A stretch of 64,000 bases of DNA from Carposina sasakii (GCA_014607495.2 CP053175.1:868001-932000); one strand, 5' to 3'. Positions 11,284 through 23,219 are shown, counted from the stretch's first letter. A program made the numbers and translations. The notes: generated from the sequence alone by a model not told the origin.

Positions 11284-11390
11284 TAGTGGCTCAGTGGTGA
11301 GAGCGCTGGCACGCGGAATGCAGAGGTCGTGGGTTCGATTCCCACCCGGGTGAGGAATTTTTTCCATTTCTTTATTTATAATATTATAAA
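11284..11390 (+). mobile_element. tRNA-derived SINE
   Basis: The head reads like a tRNA D arm ('gtggctcagtggtgagagcg') and T arm (gtggg-ttcgatt-cccac, 11328-11344), with A and B boxes. The 5' acceptor strand and a proper anticodon stem are absent, so it is not a functional tRNA gene. A related truncated copy is at 11021-11090. Confidence 0.75.
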
Positions 11391-11523
11391 GCTGAAGAGT
11401 GTTTAAACGCGCTAATCTCGGGAAGTATTGGTCTGATTTGAAAAATTCTTTCAGTGTTAAATAGCCCATTTATCGAGAAAGACTATAGGGTGCAATGCCT
11501 CCTTACGCGGACAAAGTCTAAGT

Positions 11524-11735
11524 GGCTAAATGACCACTTAGCTCGTGCCTCGGAAAGCACCTAAAAAACCATTGGTCCTGCGCCTGATCTCTCTCCGGTC
11601 GTGTCGGCTTTCCGTCCCATCGAACAATGAGAGTGAGAGAATGGAGAGTGCACCTATGATTGCGCATACACTTGCAATATATAAAATCGCCTGCGCAGTT
11701 GGCCAATCTCTGTAGAGATTGTAGAGATGTAGAGA
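11524..11735 (+). repeat. Dispersed repeat family alpha, copy 3
   Basis: Same orientation as the copy at 2968-3212 and shares its first 180 bp before diverging into an AT-rich 'tgtagagattgtagagatgt' stretch, a short local duplication. Confidence 0.7.
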
Positions 11736-11799
11736 AATTGTTTATATAGATAGATGGAGACAGATTTTTAACCAAAGAGCCTGACCGCTGCTGTGAACC

Positions 11800-12330
11800 A
11801 GAGTGCGTTCCGTTTTACCAAATAGTTCCTTTGATGGATGGTTCTAGTTACTATGTGCATGACTGACAATCTGTTACTCTGCATACAAAAATTGTTAGTT
11901 CCGAAATCAGGCATAGGAGTTATGTATTCTATAAAACTGATTTTAGTGTAGACATGTATTTATTCCGTGCTTACAATAAAAAAAAATACACAAACAAAAC
12001 CATTTCCTTCCGCCGCCGACAAGTACAATTTGATTGGCTGAAAAACGACATGTCATTTGCCGTCTGCGAAAAAAAAGGCGACCAATGGCGGACGCTAGTT
12101 TTGAAATTCAAATATGGAAGCGATTTGAATGCGCGCAGGCAACAGGTCAGAGTGGATTATTGGAATTGTAAGTATTGTGCGTTTCACTGAATAGTGCCGA
12201 TGGATGATGGCGCCAGTTACTACGTGTATGACCACATTTTCTGTTTTACTGCATACAAAAAATGTTAGTTCCGAAATCAGGCATAGGAATTATTCTGTGA
12301 AACGGACACGGTGCTTGTATTGTCAAATGT
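11800..12330. repeat. Paired repeat family zeta
   Basis: Two related blocks, 11800-11935 and 12190-12310, share 'gttagttccgaaatcaggca' and a preceding 'actgcatacaaaaa' segment. A third copy is at 48075-48195. The intervening 250 bp (11950-12190) is more GC-rich, with a short open frame that I regard as chance. Class unknown. Confidence 0.6.
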
Positions 12331-12824
12331 AAATATAGACTGTATTGTATGTGGTACCTAAGTACTTAAAATAGATCATGTTCTCTCTCTCTCTATCTCG
12401 CATAAGGGGAAAGAAATGGATGATCATTGACGATATAAACCCAATCGTAATTACTCCACCTCTAAGGGGGTAAAACGGGGCTTGGAAGTTTGTATGAAAG
12501 TCCTATGTCCTTGGTCCTAAGTATTTGAAATAAGGATTTTCTGAAATTCCCATGGGAACGGGAAATAACAGGAATTCTAAACTCACGCGGACGACGTCGT
12601 GGGCGGCTGCTAGTAGGTACGGTATATACTCGTATGTATATAATCCAGACCATTGTTCATGGTCCAGACTATGCCAATAACGGCGCCTCTAAAGTTCTCA
12701 AATCACTTCAGGTAAAAAAGTTTTTTCTTACTTCAAAACCAAATCCCGGGATTTACATGAAATGTGTGTCGACATTACAATAACTAATTCGTAACGTTGA
12801 CAAATCGCGGCTTCTACTTATATC

Positions 12825-13110
12825 TACAGGATGGAGTGGGTACAGGCGTCAGTAGATGCCGTTATTCTTCTGGTAGAAACCCCAACCACATCATGTAGGA
12901 TGTATGTATATCATAGCTTTTACCAAAACGTGGGTAGGTATATACCTAGGTATAAAATTCCACAAAACGTAGGTACGTATATAAAATACAGGATGAAATG
13001 GATATAGGCTTCAGTAGATGCATTTATTCTTCGGCTATACATATAGAAGAAAGCTTAGCTAAACAATGTAGGAAATATGTATATCATGGCTTTTATAAGC
13101 TTTTACTATA
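12825..13110 (+). repeat. Imperfect tandem duplication (~150-bp units)
   Basis: Unit 1 (12825-12960) and unit 2 (12985-13110) share, with changes, 'aggatg(g/a)a(g/a)tgg', 'cagtagatgc.…ttattctt', 'catgtagga' and 'tatatcat(a/g)gctttt'. A third partial copy is at 16268-16330. Non-coding. Confidence 0.6.
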
Positions 13111-13199
13111 ACGTAGCTATCTATATCTGTACCTATTATAAAAATGTAACGGATCGCTGTCTGTCATGAAGCAGCGAACCAGTGGAGAGCGCGTAGGCC

Positions 13200-14629
13200 A
13201 GTTTTTGTTCTAAATACATGTCACTAGTTTACGGCGGGGGGAGAGGTAAGTTTTGGCGCGTGCTATTTGCTGATGCAAAAACAACCAATTTTCTAGGGGT
13301 TACAAAAAAATTATCGATATCGATAAATATTTCACTTATCGTAGGTAAAAGTTAGATTATGCATGATGGATGATGAAGTAGTCTGATTACTATGCCATGG
13401 ATAACGAGCTCAATTTTGAAATAAAACAGGCGATAAAAAAAGTAAAATATATATTAAGGTTCATTCACTACGATATAGGTTCGTATTGCCTGTAAGTTGG
13501 GCGTTTAAGGTTCAATAAAGTTTTTACATAATAACAATAGTTTAGTAAGGCCTTGTGCGCTCATGTATTGTGCATGGTGTGCGCATTACAATATTTATAC
13601 ATAATAGTAATATAAGATAGGCAAAACATAAAAACAAATAAGTAGGTACATGATATTTTTTCACAAACTATGAAAAGAAAGCCGCTTTTTATGTCATACA
13701 TAACATAAATGTTAGACAATAAAGCCTTAGGTCGGAAATAAGAAAAATATCATGTTTAGGTATATTGCTAAAAGTTTCATCACAGAGAGGCCTTTGTAAC
13801 CATAGATTACTTGATGACGCAGCGGTACGAGTATATTCAGGTTGCAAAGTGAAACAGCGTAGTGGCTATGTAGAACTATTTATTTATCAATTCTACAGTT
13901 AAGGCTACTTCAGGCGATATAACATTCGGGAAAAGAAGCAGCAAGATACCTGACTCGCCATAAATAGATTATAGAGTTACAATGTTTTTATATAGAACAG
14001 AAATCGAGCAGAGTAATATCTTACAACTTCAAGTGTTTAGAACTGTCTAGTGTCTAGAGCTATATAATCGGCGCCTGTTATTTTTTAAATTTTCAAAACT
14101 ATCTGATCTAAAATGTCTGGAACACAAGACACTATATTTTGTTGGTATAAAATTGTCTCTTTGAGTAGCATTGCTCCAGATTTTTTTCTTCACGCCGTCG
14201 TGTGGAAATCTAAAAATGTGAAAGTACGAGTAATAAGAATGCTGATTTAACTGTAAGGAAATGAATAGGTAATATATAAAGGACTTGAATTTTTAGTGTT
14301 AATAAAGCGGATTAATATTTTATATTAGAACTAGTGGTCCCTTAGCAACTTCACTTGCTGCATCCCGATCGCAGCGCCACCTACCAACCAGGCCAAACTA
14401 AGCGTTTCCAAACCTTTCCTGGACTCGCCCAAATATACACAGAAAATATCATTAAAATCGGCAGAGCCGTTCTCGAGCTTTAGCGTGACAAACGAAAAGC
14501 AATCGATTTATATATACATATAGGTATATAGATATGTATATATAATGTACATATCGTTAAAATAACAGTATTATCATCTATATCTATGCAGTAGGTATTC
14601 TGTATTTTTTTCATGATTTTTGAGTAGGT
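13200..14629. other. AT-rich DNA without a recognised gene
   Basis: No coding exon seen. Positions 14335-14540 look like a retroposon tail ('gagctttagcgtgacaaacg', then TATATA-rich sequence). The remainder is unique-looking AT-rich DNA, presumably within the long first intron of the minus-strand GMAP-210-like gene. Confidence 0.45.
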
Positions 14630-14643
14630 CTATTAAATTATTA

Positions 14644-15367
14644 TTATATTAATAGCGAATTGCAAAATAATGATTGGCGAAGAAAGATTGGAACAAGTGA
14701 CTGAGTTCGTGTATCTGGGGACTTTGTTTACAAGGCATGGTAAGCATGACAAAGATATTGCAAGGAGAGTGAATGCTAGGAATCGGGTGAATGGGGCACT
14801 TAATTCTTTTATGAGTAGCCAGAAAGTGTCGCAAGCGGCACGTCTGGCAGTTCATGGAGGTGTTTTGGTGCCGACTCTTATGTATGGAAGTGAAAGTTGG
14901 GTATGGCAGAAACCAAAACATCAAAGTCAAGTGAATGCAGTGGAAATGAGAGCATTGAGAAGTATGTGTAGAGTCACTTTGAAAGATAGGATAAGAAATG
15001 AGGTGATCAGAAAGAAGTGTGGTATAAATGAGGACGTGGTGACGAAGATTGAGAAGGGTATGTTGAGGTGGTTTGGGCATGTGGAGAGGATGAGTGAAAG
15101 TAGACTGACAAAGAAAGTATACAACGGAAGAGTGGATGGAAGGGTTGGAAGGGGAAGACCTCGCCGGACTTTCACCGATCAAATTGGTGAAATTCTAAAG
15201 AAATGTCGAGTCAAGAGTACCCTAAACCCACGAGCGTGCATGAAGAATATCATGAAAGTAGATGAAGCGAAAGAGGTGTGTCAGGATCGTAGCAAATGGA
15301 GATCCGTGATCTCTGCCTACCCCTCCGGGAAAGAGGCGTGATTATTATGTATGTATGTATGTATGTA
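14644..15367 (+). mobile_element. 5'-truncated RTE-like LINE with 14-bp TSD
   Basis: A LINE insertion with a full target-primed reverse transcription signature: 5' truncation, a 3' ATGT tetranucleotide array (about 15346-15367), and perfect 14-bp direct repeats CTATTAAATTATTA at 14630-14643 and 15368-15381. It carries the open frame at 14670-15341. Two further 3' ends of the family are at 1486-1690 and, degenerate, at 7796-7925. Confidence 0.85.
14670..15341 (+). CDS. Reverse transcriptase C-terminus, RTE-like LINE (partial)
   Basis: Encodes 223 residues matching the C-terminal region of LINE endonuclease-reverse transcriptases as annotated in moth genomes. Visible family hallmarks are YLGTLF near the start, LMYGSESW at about residues 69-76, the later WFGHVERM, and a GRGRPRRTF segment before the tail. 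The endonuclease and the catalytic RT core (YxDD) are absent, so the product cannot retrotranspose. The frame is undamaged, suggesting a fairly recent insertion. The start codon shown is simply the first ATG after the truncation point. Confidence 0.85.
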   Translation: MIGEERLEQVTEFVYLGTLFTRHGKHDKDIARRVNARNRVNGALNSFMSSQKVSQAARLAVHGGVLVPTLMYGSESWVWQKPKHQSQVNAVEMRALRSMCRVTLKDRIRNEVIRKKCGINEDVVTKIEKGMLRWFGHVERMSESRLTKKVYNGRVDGRVGRGRPRRTFTDQIGEILKKCRVKSTLNPRACMKNIMKVDEAKEVCQDRSKWRSVISAYPSGKEA

Positions 15368-15904
15368 CTATTAAATTATTAAATAGTATTTTTTTGTGGA
15401 ACCCTAATTCTATTTTGCCCTAATTCATAAGAGTGCTCTATGATAATTGACATTACATACAAACATTTCATTTGTATTTATTTGCATAGATATAGATTAT
15501 AATAATGGTATTTTATCGATATGAACATTGAACGTACGGCGGACAACACTATCGAGAAAAAAGAGACGACTGCCCATGCGCATATCCATGTATCAGAAAG
15601 AGACAACATGAAAGACATCAACGGGGGCACGCCCGGACGTAACTGAAATATATTATTTTCATGTTTTTTTGTTTTTAGTTAATTTGATTAGAAAATCACT
15701 CACCTATGGAATGTAATCCCATCTATTTTATAATTTGAAGTACCGGAATTCTTTCCACACCATTTAATAGCACAACTAGGCATGTTTAACAATTTTTTGT
15801 GCGCTTAAAACGGGACTGCAAGACGTGCGTACTTTATAGGCTGTAAAGTCCGACTGACTAAAATTTTCGAAGCATTATACTGATATAGCATATGTTTCGT
15901 GAGT

Positions 15905-16240
15905 GCGGTCGCCCCGTATCCGCTCTCCACTGGTTCGCTTCTTCATGCTGTCTGTACACGGAAGATATATGAGAAAAAATATTAAAGACCTTTATCAACG
16001 CAATAGTACTCAAAACAATGATTTTTTTATTTTTTGTCTGTGTCGGTTTGTCTGTGCGTTTGTGCACGCTAATCTCAGAAACGGCTGAACCGATTTCAAT
16101 GCAGTTTTCAGGAATATATTGTGACAGGTCCCACATAACATATAGGCTACTTTTTATCCCGGAAAAATGTTTTTATCTCAAATAATTTCGACATTTTGTT
16201 TTTTCTGTAGTTCACGCGGACGGAGTCGCGGACGTCCACT
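15905..16240 (-). repeat. Dispersed repeat family delta, copy 1
   Basis: Related to copies at 20186-20518, 24561-24868 and 63277-63595, plus an end fragment at 13140-13200. On the minus strand it runs from 'ctagtggacg..cgcgactcc' through 'ctgagattagcgtgcacaaa' to a tail near 'tcttccatgt'. Full copies are about 310-340 bp and end in 'ttattatatgtat'-like sequence. Probably a retroposon 3' end or SINE; no coding frame. Confidence 0.75.
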
Positions 16241-16495
16241 AGTCTATACTATGGATGTAGGAAAATAAACATAGGATGGAGTGGACATAACCGTCAATAC
16301 ATGCCGTTATTGTTCTGGCATTTAGAAGTCTCTACCAACAAATTTTCGCTATGAAGTGCTGGGCGTCTTCTAATGATATCTGTGTCTGTGTCAGATACAT
16401 ATGGATGCCTTTTCTGTACCACACGAGATGGCGACGTGTCCCGAGACACTGCATTAATTTTAATTATTATACAAACACCGCATACACATAAGACT

Positions 16496-16665
16496 ATCGC
16501 AGTCCACTGCTGGACGTAGGCCTCCCCCAGAGCACGCCACAAGGCTACTGCCATAGGGGGGTTAGCCCATAATCACCACGCAGGGCAGCGTTTGTGACCG
16601 TAGTGAAACTTTCGGACTATGCTGTCAACACAGGAGGCGCCTCTGCTGCTGCCCACCTCTTGGCA
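16496..16665 (+). repeat. Dispersed repeat family eta, copy 2 (partial)
   Basis: Begins 'cgcagtccactgctggacgt' and breaks off near 16665, where it joins a family-gamma segment (16660-16840, reverse orientation). The junction indicates insertion of one repeat next to or into another. Confidence 0.65.
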
Positions 16666-16869
16666 AGTTGCTAGATTGAGAGAATGCCCCTATGTTCCTT
16701 AGTCGACTCTTACGACATGCACGAAAGGAGATGCAGTTAATGTATTTTAGTGTCAATTCCGCACCGGCACAGAAAAGTAATAAGTACTTATAACATAAGC
16801 TAGCAACTGATAAGTGACAGATCATCAGTACATCTGTCTCCGCTATGCAAAGCGCGGCTGTGTCATCTC

Positions 16870-17171
16870 CAGAGGTCGGAATTAGGTAGAGTCATTTATG
16901 TACTTGCACTGATTTCATACAGCGAAAGAATAAAGTGGATATGCCTCAAATTCCGGTATTAATTTTAAAGAGCAGAAATTTTATTATTATATTATTATAT
17001 TTTATGTTAATTATCTTTGTTTTATTTGTCTATCTCTGAGATTTTTATTATTATTTATTTGTAATATTGTTGGCCACACGGGATTGTCCATTAGAAATCC
17101 TGGGAAGGTCCACATTAATATCAACATTTCGATGCAAGTACATAAATGACTCTACCTAATTCCGACCTCTG
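16870..17171. mobile_element. hAT-type MITE with 39-bp TIRs and 8-bp TSD
   Basis: 302 bp. Both ends begin CAGAGGTCGGAATTAGGTAG and stay identical for about 39 bp as inverted repeats. Perfect 8-bp target duplications GTCATCTC lie at 16862-16869 and 17172-17179. CAGAGGT-type termini and the 8-bp TSD are classic for hAT. It interrupts an older family-gamma copy, whose halves lie on either side (…ggctgtgtcatctc / ctttataatcctgtagttct…). Confidence 0.9.
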
Positions 17172-17261
17172 GTCATCTCCTTTATAATCCTGTAGTTCTG
17201 GCCGCCTCAGTTACGGAACAGAGTCGTGTGTATACTATGTGATATACATACATATAATCAC

Positions 17262-17445
17262 GCCTTTATCCCTTACGGGGTAGGCAGAGCACCAAGGGCC
17301 GATAGAACCACATGGTGCCACTTCTGACCAATTTCGAGGGTATAGTATAGTTGAGATGTACAAGTTCGGTTAGTAGTGACAGGCGGTCAGCCCATCGCCT
17401 ACAAAACACCAAGACCCTCTTGTCCAGCTTGCAGCTGTAGTATTA
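17262..17445 (+). repeat. Dispersed repeat family epsilon, copy 1
   Basis: Shares most of its length with 59592-59745, including 'gtaggcagagcaccaaggg' and 'cagcccatcgcctacaaaac'. Common in moth genomes in my recollection. No ends or class determined. Confidence 0.7.
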
Positions 17446-18124
17446 TACGGTTTTTTTAACTCCCAGAGCAGCATAAAAGCATAAATACTTCTTTACAAGT
17501 GCGGGTATTAGAACTCTCTATCTATTCACGTATTATATTTTGAAACGGCCCAATGAATTAACACAAAGAATTGAGTGGGGCATACGTTGTTTAACCCGGC
17601 TCTGCCCTAAAGTGGGACCTGGTACACGGGGGTAGATACCGTATCTTGTGTTTGAACAGCGATAGACGATAACGTACCGCCAGCATGTTCAGTCGACTGC
17701 CGTATTGGTGGAGAACGGTGGAAAATCCTTGCTATTAATATAGACACGGCTGTGTTCCCTAAACGGGGTAGCTACACCTTCAGGATCATACGGAGGGTCC
17801 CACAGTCACGTATAGCACATCAGCACCCGTATGATGAATTTGGTGAGAGCGAAATGTCTCACTTTTAAACGTCAAATCCACAGAGCTAATATAAGTAATA
17901 ACTAGACAAGGCCAGTGTTTCTACTTGGTGTGTAAAAAGGGATTGCAAACCACTTCTATCAGCCCTAATTCATTCAGTCCTGGCTCGAGAACGAGTGTCT
18001 ATTCTAATTCTTAGGTCTATTTTTTACATACACTTAGTTTATCTAGTTATTAATAGCTCTGTGAATTTGACGTTTAAAAGTGAGACATCTCGCTCTCACC
18101 AAATTCATCATACGGGAGCTGGAA

Positions 18125-18245
18125 TAGGAATTAATGATGAGTGACAATAGCAGCCTGAGGGAACGCCCCTGACTTCCATAGTCGACTCTTACGACATGCA
18201 CGGAAAGAGATGCCGATAGTATATTCTGGTGAAGCCCCATTACGG
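18125..18245 (-). repeat. Dispersed repeat family gamma, fragment
   Basis: Contains the reverse complement of the 'gcatgtcgtaagagtcgact' core seen at 2741-2760. Note that 17828-17890 and 18056-18117 are also inverted copies of each other ('cgtcaaatccacagagcta' / 'tagctctgtgaatttgacg'), so this area is a small nested patchwork. Confidence 0.55.
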
Positions 18246-18483
18246 CAAATATAACGAGCTAGGTTAACCAATTTTTTTGCTGACCTTACTCAAGTTATAG
18301 TATTTATTACCCACTAGCATTGTATGTACTTGTCGTAAAAACTTACGAACAACGCAAGCCCATAAACTAAATAGGTACACATAACTAAAGTATGAATATC
18401 TGTAACCAACACCCATATTCTTTGTGGTAACTTTTCCCTTGAGGGCACTTGGGTGAGAGAATTATTATTTAGGTTCAATACCA

Positions 18484-18745
18484 GCCGTGTGGTGCCGGCA
18501 GAGTAGTTTGTACCACCCCTGCCTGCCCGTGGGTATCGTACGAGGCGATTAAGGGTTTCCGGGAGGTGGGCAGCAGCGCCTCCTGTACTGACAACATAGT
18601 CTGAAAATCACCCTGCGGTCACCAATCCGCCTGCCCAGCGTGGTGACTATGGGCAAAACCCCCCTGTGGCAATAGCCTTGTGGCGTGCTCTGGGGGAGGC
18701 CTACTTCCAGCAGTGGACTGCAATAGGCTGAAGAAGAAGAAGGTT
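18484..18745 (-). repeat. Dispersed repeat family eta, full reverse copy
   Basis: The longest copy of the family. On the minus strand it starts at 'cagcctattgcagtccactg' and ends past 'ccggcaccacacggc'. It retains the central 'agtcaccacgctgggcaggc' block that is shortened in the copy at 6522-6745. Confidence 0.75.
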
Positions 18746-19505
18746 CAATACGTTTTATACTACTCGTAACTAGACTAGCGGATTCGTCCGCGTGAGGGGG
18801 TATTGCACCGGTGCGAAGCCGGGGCGGTACCCTAGTTATACATATAAAAAGGTTTATATTATAATATAAACCTTCCTCTTGAATCACTCCAACTATTTAA
18901 AAGTACCACATCAAAATCCGTTACGTAGTTTTAAAGGTATTCTTAGAGGTAACTTTTTCTTGAGGGTAGAAATATGGTATACTACTATTTTTAATTATGT
19001 AGAGTAAAATGACATTTGGAGGGTTACCACTTTAGTGAAAAAAAAAAAATAGTGTTACTCCAAAATTACACGAAATTATTGATTGATCTTTTGGATTAAT
19101 TTCATTTTCTGTTATAGTTAATGTTTAGAGGTCGGTTAATGTCTGATTTCTGAACTAAACATACCAAATCGATGAGGCTAAAAATATGTTAGATAAAAAA
19201 AGCTGTATTTCAAACTATACTATATCGATTTTTGTGTTTTATTCTTAATTTCATAAAATAAAAGAGCTGTTTTAGACATTAAGTTTGTTTGCATATATCT
19301 AAATACATAGATTAATGAGTGAAATCATTGATATCGAAAATAATATCGCATTTCAATGCGCTGCTAACATTAAAAAGAAACAAAGTCAATTGTAACTGTC
19401 ATTTTACTATACATAATTAAAAATCGGACTATAGTCAATTGTTTTTACCCAACTAGGCAAGAAGGAGGGTCATGTTTTTTGAGTGTAGGTATATATGTAA
19501 GTTTG

Positions 19506-19982
19506 CAGTGACGGATTTACCAGCAGGCTGAGTAGGCTCGAGCCTAGGGCGGCAGATTTTGGGGGCGGCAAATTTGGGGAACGATTTTTTTTTTTTTTTT
19601 TTACCTCATAGAAATCAAAAATATTTTTTATGACGGTTTTCTGATGTCTTACAGATAGAAGTCTGCAACAAATTTTGTCGATGACTTTTCTCTCTCACTT
19701 GTCATTGCACATTCCGAGAGTAGCAAACTTCCATATTCTAGAGTAAAATAGCTAGTTCGCCGCCCCTCAAGCAGTGATCGGCCTCGCGCCTCTGCGCCCT
19801 TTGCCCACACTTCTTATGAGTGAAAAGAGCGCAATTGTAAAAAATATGCCCTATAATTATTTTACGTGCAATTTCAACGAAATTGTTGCATTGTAAAAAT
19901 AATGTATGATATGACAATTGTTGAGGCAAGGGCGGCAAAAACTATTCAGCCTATACCTTGAAAATTTGTAAATCCGCCACTG
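19506..19982. mobile_element. hAT-type non-autonomous element with 8-bp TSD
   Basis: 477 bp with ends CAGTGACGGATTTACC and GTAAATCCGCCACTG, the widespread insect hAT terminus type. Perfect 8-bp TSD TAAGTTTG at 19498-19505 and 19983-19990. Internal 'gggcggcaaattt' repeats and a long T tract (19586-19601). No intact transposase. Confidence 0.9.
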
Positions 19983-20185
19983 TAAGTTTGTATGTATGTA
20001 TATTGCTTTGGCACATTCTAGACTACTCTAGAGCCTAAACGGCTGGATGCATTTGACATTGAGAGTTATCATTAGTCTCATCTTAGTGTGAGTCAGAATT
20101 TTTGCTCTTAATATAAGAGATATGACATGAGTTATGTTTCAATAGTTGAATGTGATTGAAGTATGAGTCAACAATTTATTGACAT

Positions 20186-20518
20186 CTAGTGAACGCCCGC
20201 GACTCTATCCGCGTGGACTACAGAGAAACAAAATGTCGAAATTATCTGGGATAAAAACATTTTCCCGGGATAAAAAGTAGCCTATATGTTAAATTGGACG
20301 ATATATATTGTCACAATATATTCCTGAAAACTGCATCGAAATCGGTTTAGCCGTATCTGAGATTAGCGTGCACAAACGCACAGACAAACCGACAGACAAG
20401 AATTTCAAAAATCATTCTTTTGGGTACTACTGCATTGATAAAGGTCTCCTGTAATATTTTTTCTCATATATCTTCCATGTACAGACAGCGATCCGTTACA
20501 TTTTTATTATATGTATAA
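20186..20518 (+). repeat. Dispersed repeat family delta, copy 2
   Basis: Opposite orientation to 15905-16240. It contains 'atcggtttagccgtatctga', 'gcgtgcacaaacgcacagac' and ends in 'ttattatatgtataaatag'. Confidence 0.75.
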
Positions 20519-20728
20519 ATAGATATGGGGGCTAATCTTGTAAATAATGAATCCCATCAAAGTTAAAGTATATTTATATTTTTTTTTATATCCATACACT
20601 CATACTATCACTAGCTAGATAAGTAAAATGTTATGAGGATTTACCTACTTATTCAACCATCTTTTTTATTCTTATTCTTTATATATATTTTTTCATTTGT
20701 GTACAAATGAAAAAATATGACATGTAAA

Positions 20729-20882
20729 AAGAAACAACTTTCACTGTGGCACCTACTCCGAACTAGTGAAAAAAAATCTGGTGTTCCATACAATCTCGAA
20801 TAATTACTGCACTTAAATGTATGGAACAGCTGATTATTTTTGTCACTATTTCGAAGTCCCATAGTGAAAGTTGTTTTTTTTA
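20729..20882. mobile_element. Palindromic MITE, ~154 bp
   Basis: The left end 'aaacaactttcactgtgg' is mirrored by 'catagtgaaagttgtttt' at the right end. A second inner pair (gttccatacaa / atgtatggaac) makes the whole element fold. No clear TSD. A separate small palindrome (tttttcatttg/caaatgaaaaa) sits just left at about 20690-20718. Confidence 0.7.
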
Positions 20883-21564
20883 CCTAACTAGTTTTGTGAC
20901 AAAAGATAATCATTCATTTTGAAAAGACCATATATACAGGAGAAATGTACATCTATCTATCCTATTTACATCCAGTACATTGCTCCTCAAAAATGTGATT
21001 ATATGTATTATACCTACCTATAAGGCTATGTCCCCAAAGTTGGGTATTCAGAACTACAGGATTATTAAGTATATCCAGTCTTATTAGTAAACCTATTCAA
21101 TAGGGGTGAAATTATCTATTGAAACTTGTTGTAGTTTCTTGTTTAACATATGCATCTTATTAGGAGTTTTTGAGAATAATATTATTATGTACCTAAGTGT
21201 AGAACTATGTTTTAATACCACTGGGAATATCTGTGAGCACTAAACAGAATACAAACATAGATGTTACGTAGTTATTAAATCTAATTACAATCTCTAGCCA
21301 CAAGACCAGAACAGTGCCAGTGTAAAGTAGGTAGGAACTGATACTAGTGACAAAATACATAAATATAAGGTTAAAAACAGAGTGCCGACCCTTTATATGT
21401 TTACTAGTATAGAATATATGCTATATTATGCAGTTTATTGCTACTTAAAAGCTGGGAATTATGACGAAATGGATAATAATTAAAAAAATAAACATAAAAA
21501 CATAACCTCAAAACGATCTGTCAAAAGCAATAGTAAAATGTAGTCGTAGGTGGACTAAACTTAC

Positions 21565-21735
21565 CTCCAACTCTTGGCTGCGGCATTTCTCTTCAAGTTC
21601 TTTCAATAGAGGGTCTATGTTCGAGGCACCATCGATAGGATCCTGCACAGAGCCTTCAGAAAGCACTTCAGTAGCAAAATTTGTTATCTGTCCTTTTATA
21701 CTATTTAAACTTTGGTTTAAATTTAACCACGACAT
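21565..21735 (-). CDS. GMAP-210/TRIP11-like Golgi protein, exon 1
   Basis: First coding exon on the minus strand: ATG at 21735-21733, 57 codons, then a consensus donor (gtaagt, 21564-21559) in phase 0. The product begins MSWLNLNQSLNSIKGQITNF, a Ser/Thr-rich amphipathic N-terminus of the ALPS type known from GMAP-210 (TRIP11), which senses curved membranes of cis-Golgi vesicles. It then becomes acidic and coiled-coil-like (LLKELEEKCRSQELE). Exon 2 is proposed at 11153-11206, giving a repeat-filled first intron of about 10.4 kb. The family protein is well over 1000 residues, so almost all of the gene lies left of the window. An upstream in-frame ATG (21768) is less likely, because the MSW start matches the family. 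Confidence 0.7.
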
Positions 21736-21768
21736 TTTATAATCATTTGAAGTGATACTACATATCAA

Positions 21769-22790
21769 TTACAATCGTTTCAAATGGAAAAATAGCGAAT
21801 ATTTAGAGGTAAACAATGAAAAAATTGCATTATTTTATTTTTACAAGTGACAGGACTATGTCCAGTTGGCAAAACAATTCACTCACTTTGACATTGACAT
21901 TAGCTTAGTAATCGATTTCTTTTCGACAATTTTATTTGAATTTTTTAAAAGATTTGTTTTTTGATATACCCAATCTGAGTCGAACATAAGGATAATAAGG
22001 CACGATCTAAGGTATTTTATCACAGCCATAAGATATTAATTAAATTCACTGAATTTTCAGTACATAATCGTCATTATTGCAGACTTGGCTGTATAAAGTG
22101 AAGAAGTTGCCTTTACATACATCTAGTTAAAACCAAAAACTCCATGATGTTTCCAGCTGTAAATTATGTCTTCCTAAAATTACTACCTACTACCTCATTT
22201 GGACACTTAATCAAATTGTAATTTTAGAGACAGGTATGATTTTGATGATTTATTCTGATGAGCATAAAATATCTTTAAAATTCAACCATAGTAAACATCC
22301 CTATTCTCTTGCATTACTTAGTACATTTCATTTCATTTTCTGTACCGAATGTTGCGGATCGCAGAGCGCATTCAAGATCCTCGGATATTACCTAGGGTGA
22401 GTGAATTACTGAGCATTCAATTTCAAAGTTCATTTGCTAAGTTGAAATGTTTTGACTGAGCATTAGTTAAATAAAGTATAAAAGAAGGCCTGTAAGTAGC
22501 TAGCTACTCAAAAATGCTATGTTAGGGACATATAGTTCTAACTCTAACCAGCATGTTAAGACTAGGTTGGGTAAGAAAGACTAGGATTATATGTACTTCA
22601 GGTTTTAGCCGTAACATACTAACAGCCTATGCCTAACATAGGTAGATAGATACCTAACTGACAGGCATGATATGGCTCTCTCGGTTTTTATTTTATTAAT
22701 ACATAACAAATTTATAAGATGAATTCATTCATGTACATGCCTAGTACTCTAGATACAGGATGCGCTCCCAAGGTGGCAACTCATTGCCGA
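21769..22790. other. Intergenic region between divergent genes
   Basis: Between the minus-strand GMAP-210-like start (21735) and the plus-strand ZAD gene (24059). This part is AT-rich and probably contains the GMAP-210-like promoter. I recognise no core promoter motif with confidence. Confidence 0.4.
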
Positions 22791-23215
22791 TTTTTTTTTG
22801 TTTAGTTTATCCCGAAGGAAAGGCTAGGGGAACTAAGCCCATAAAGCCATTGTCTTTAGTAAATGATTTCTGAATTTATGATGGATGATATGATCACGGG
22901 TTCTGGGAATTTATTATTCTGTGACGTACAGATGACATGACAACATGACAGATGTAATTTGTTTTTTTTTGTTTGGTTTATCCCGAAGAAAGAACATGAG
23001 GAAATCAGCATCCATACAGCCATTGTTTATAGTACTGATGATTTCTGAATTTATGATGGATGATAATGATAATGAATGGAAACGTCGGGAAAATCATTAA
23101 AACGAGTGTAAAATTAGTCAAAATCAAAAAGAATTGCGAAAACAACATACCTACATGACCCCACGAAGAAACGGACACATACAAATAAATTTTAAATTTC
23201 AAAAGTAAATTACAC
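22790..23215 (-). mobile_element. Two partial A-tailed retroposon copies (reverse)
   Basis: Two successive minus-strand 3' ends of the family forming the serial cluster at 55576-58229. Each reads from the plus strand as a T-run, then 'gtttagtttatcccgaagga' or a close variant, then 'atttctgaatttatgatgga'. A plus-strand 3' end of the same family lies at 23818-23905, so the segment 22790-23905 is bracketed by inverted copies. Confidence 0.75.
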
Positions 23216-23219
23216 CCAC

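Noticed and set aside
11284..11356. Functional tRNA gene
   Set aside because: D and T arms are recognisable, but the 5' acceptor strand and a paired anticodon stem are missing, and a second partial copy shares the same downstream body, so it is a SINE.
14649..15182. 177-codon minus-strand open frame
   Set aside because: Lies antisense to the LINE reverse transcriptase and has biased Cys/His/Pro composition without a recognisable domain; a shadow of the sense frame.
19738..19938. 66-codon minus-strand frame
   Set aside because: Entirely inside a non-autonomous hAT element; the fragment has no transposase motif that I recognise.
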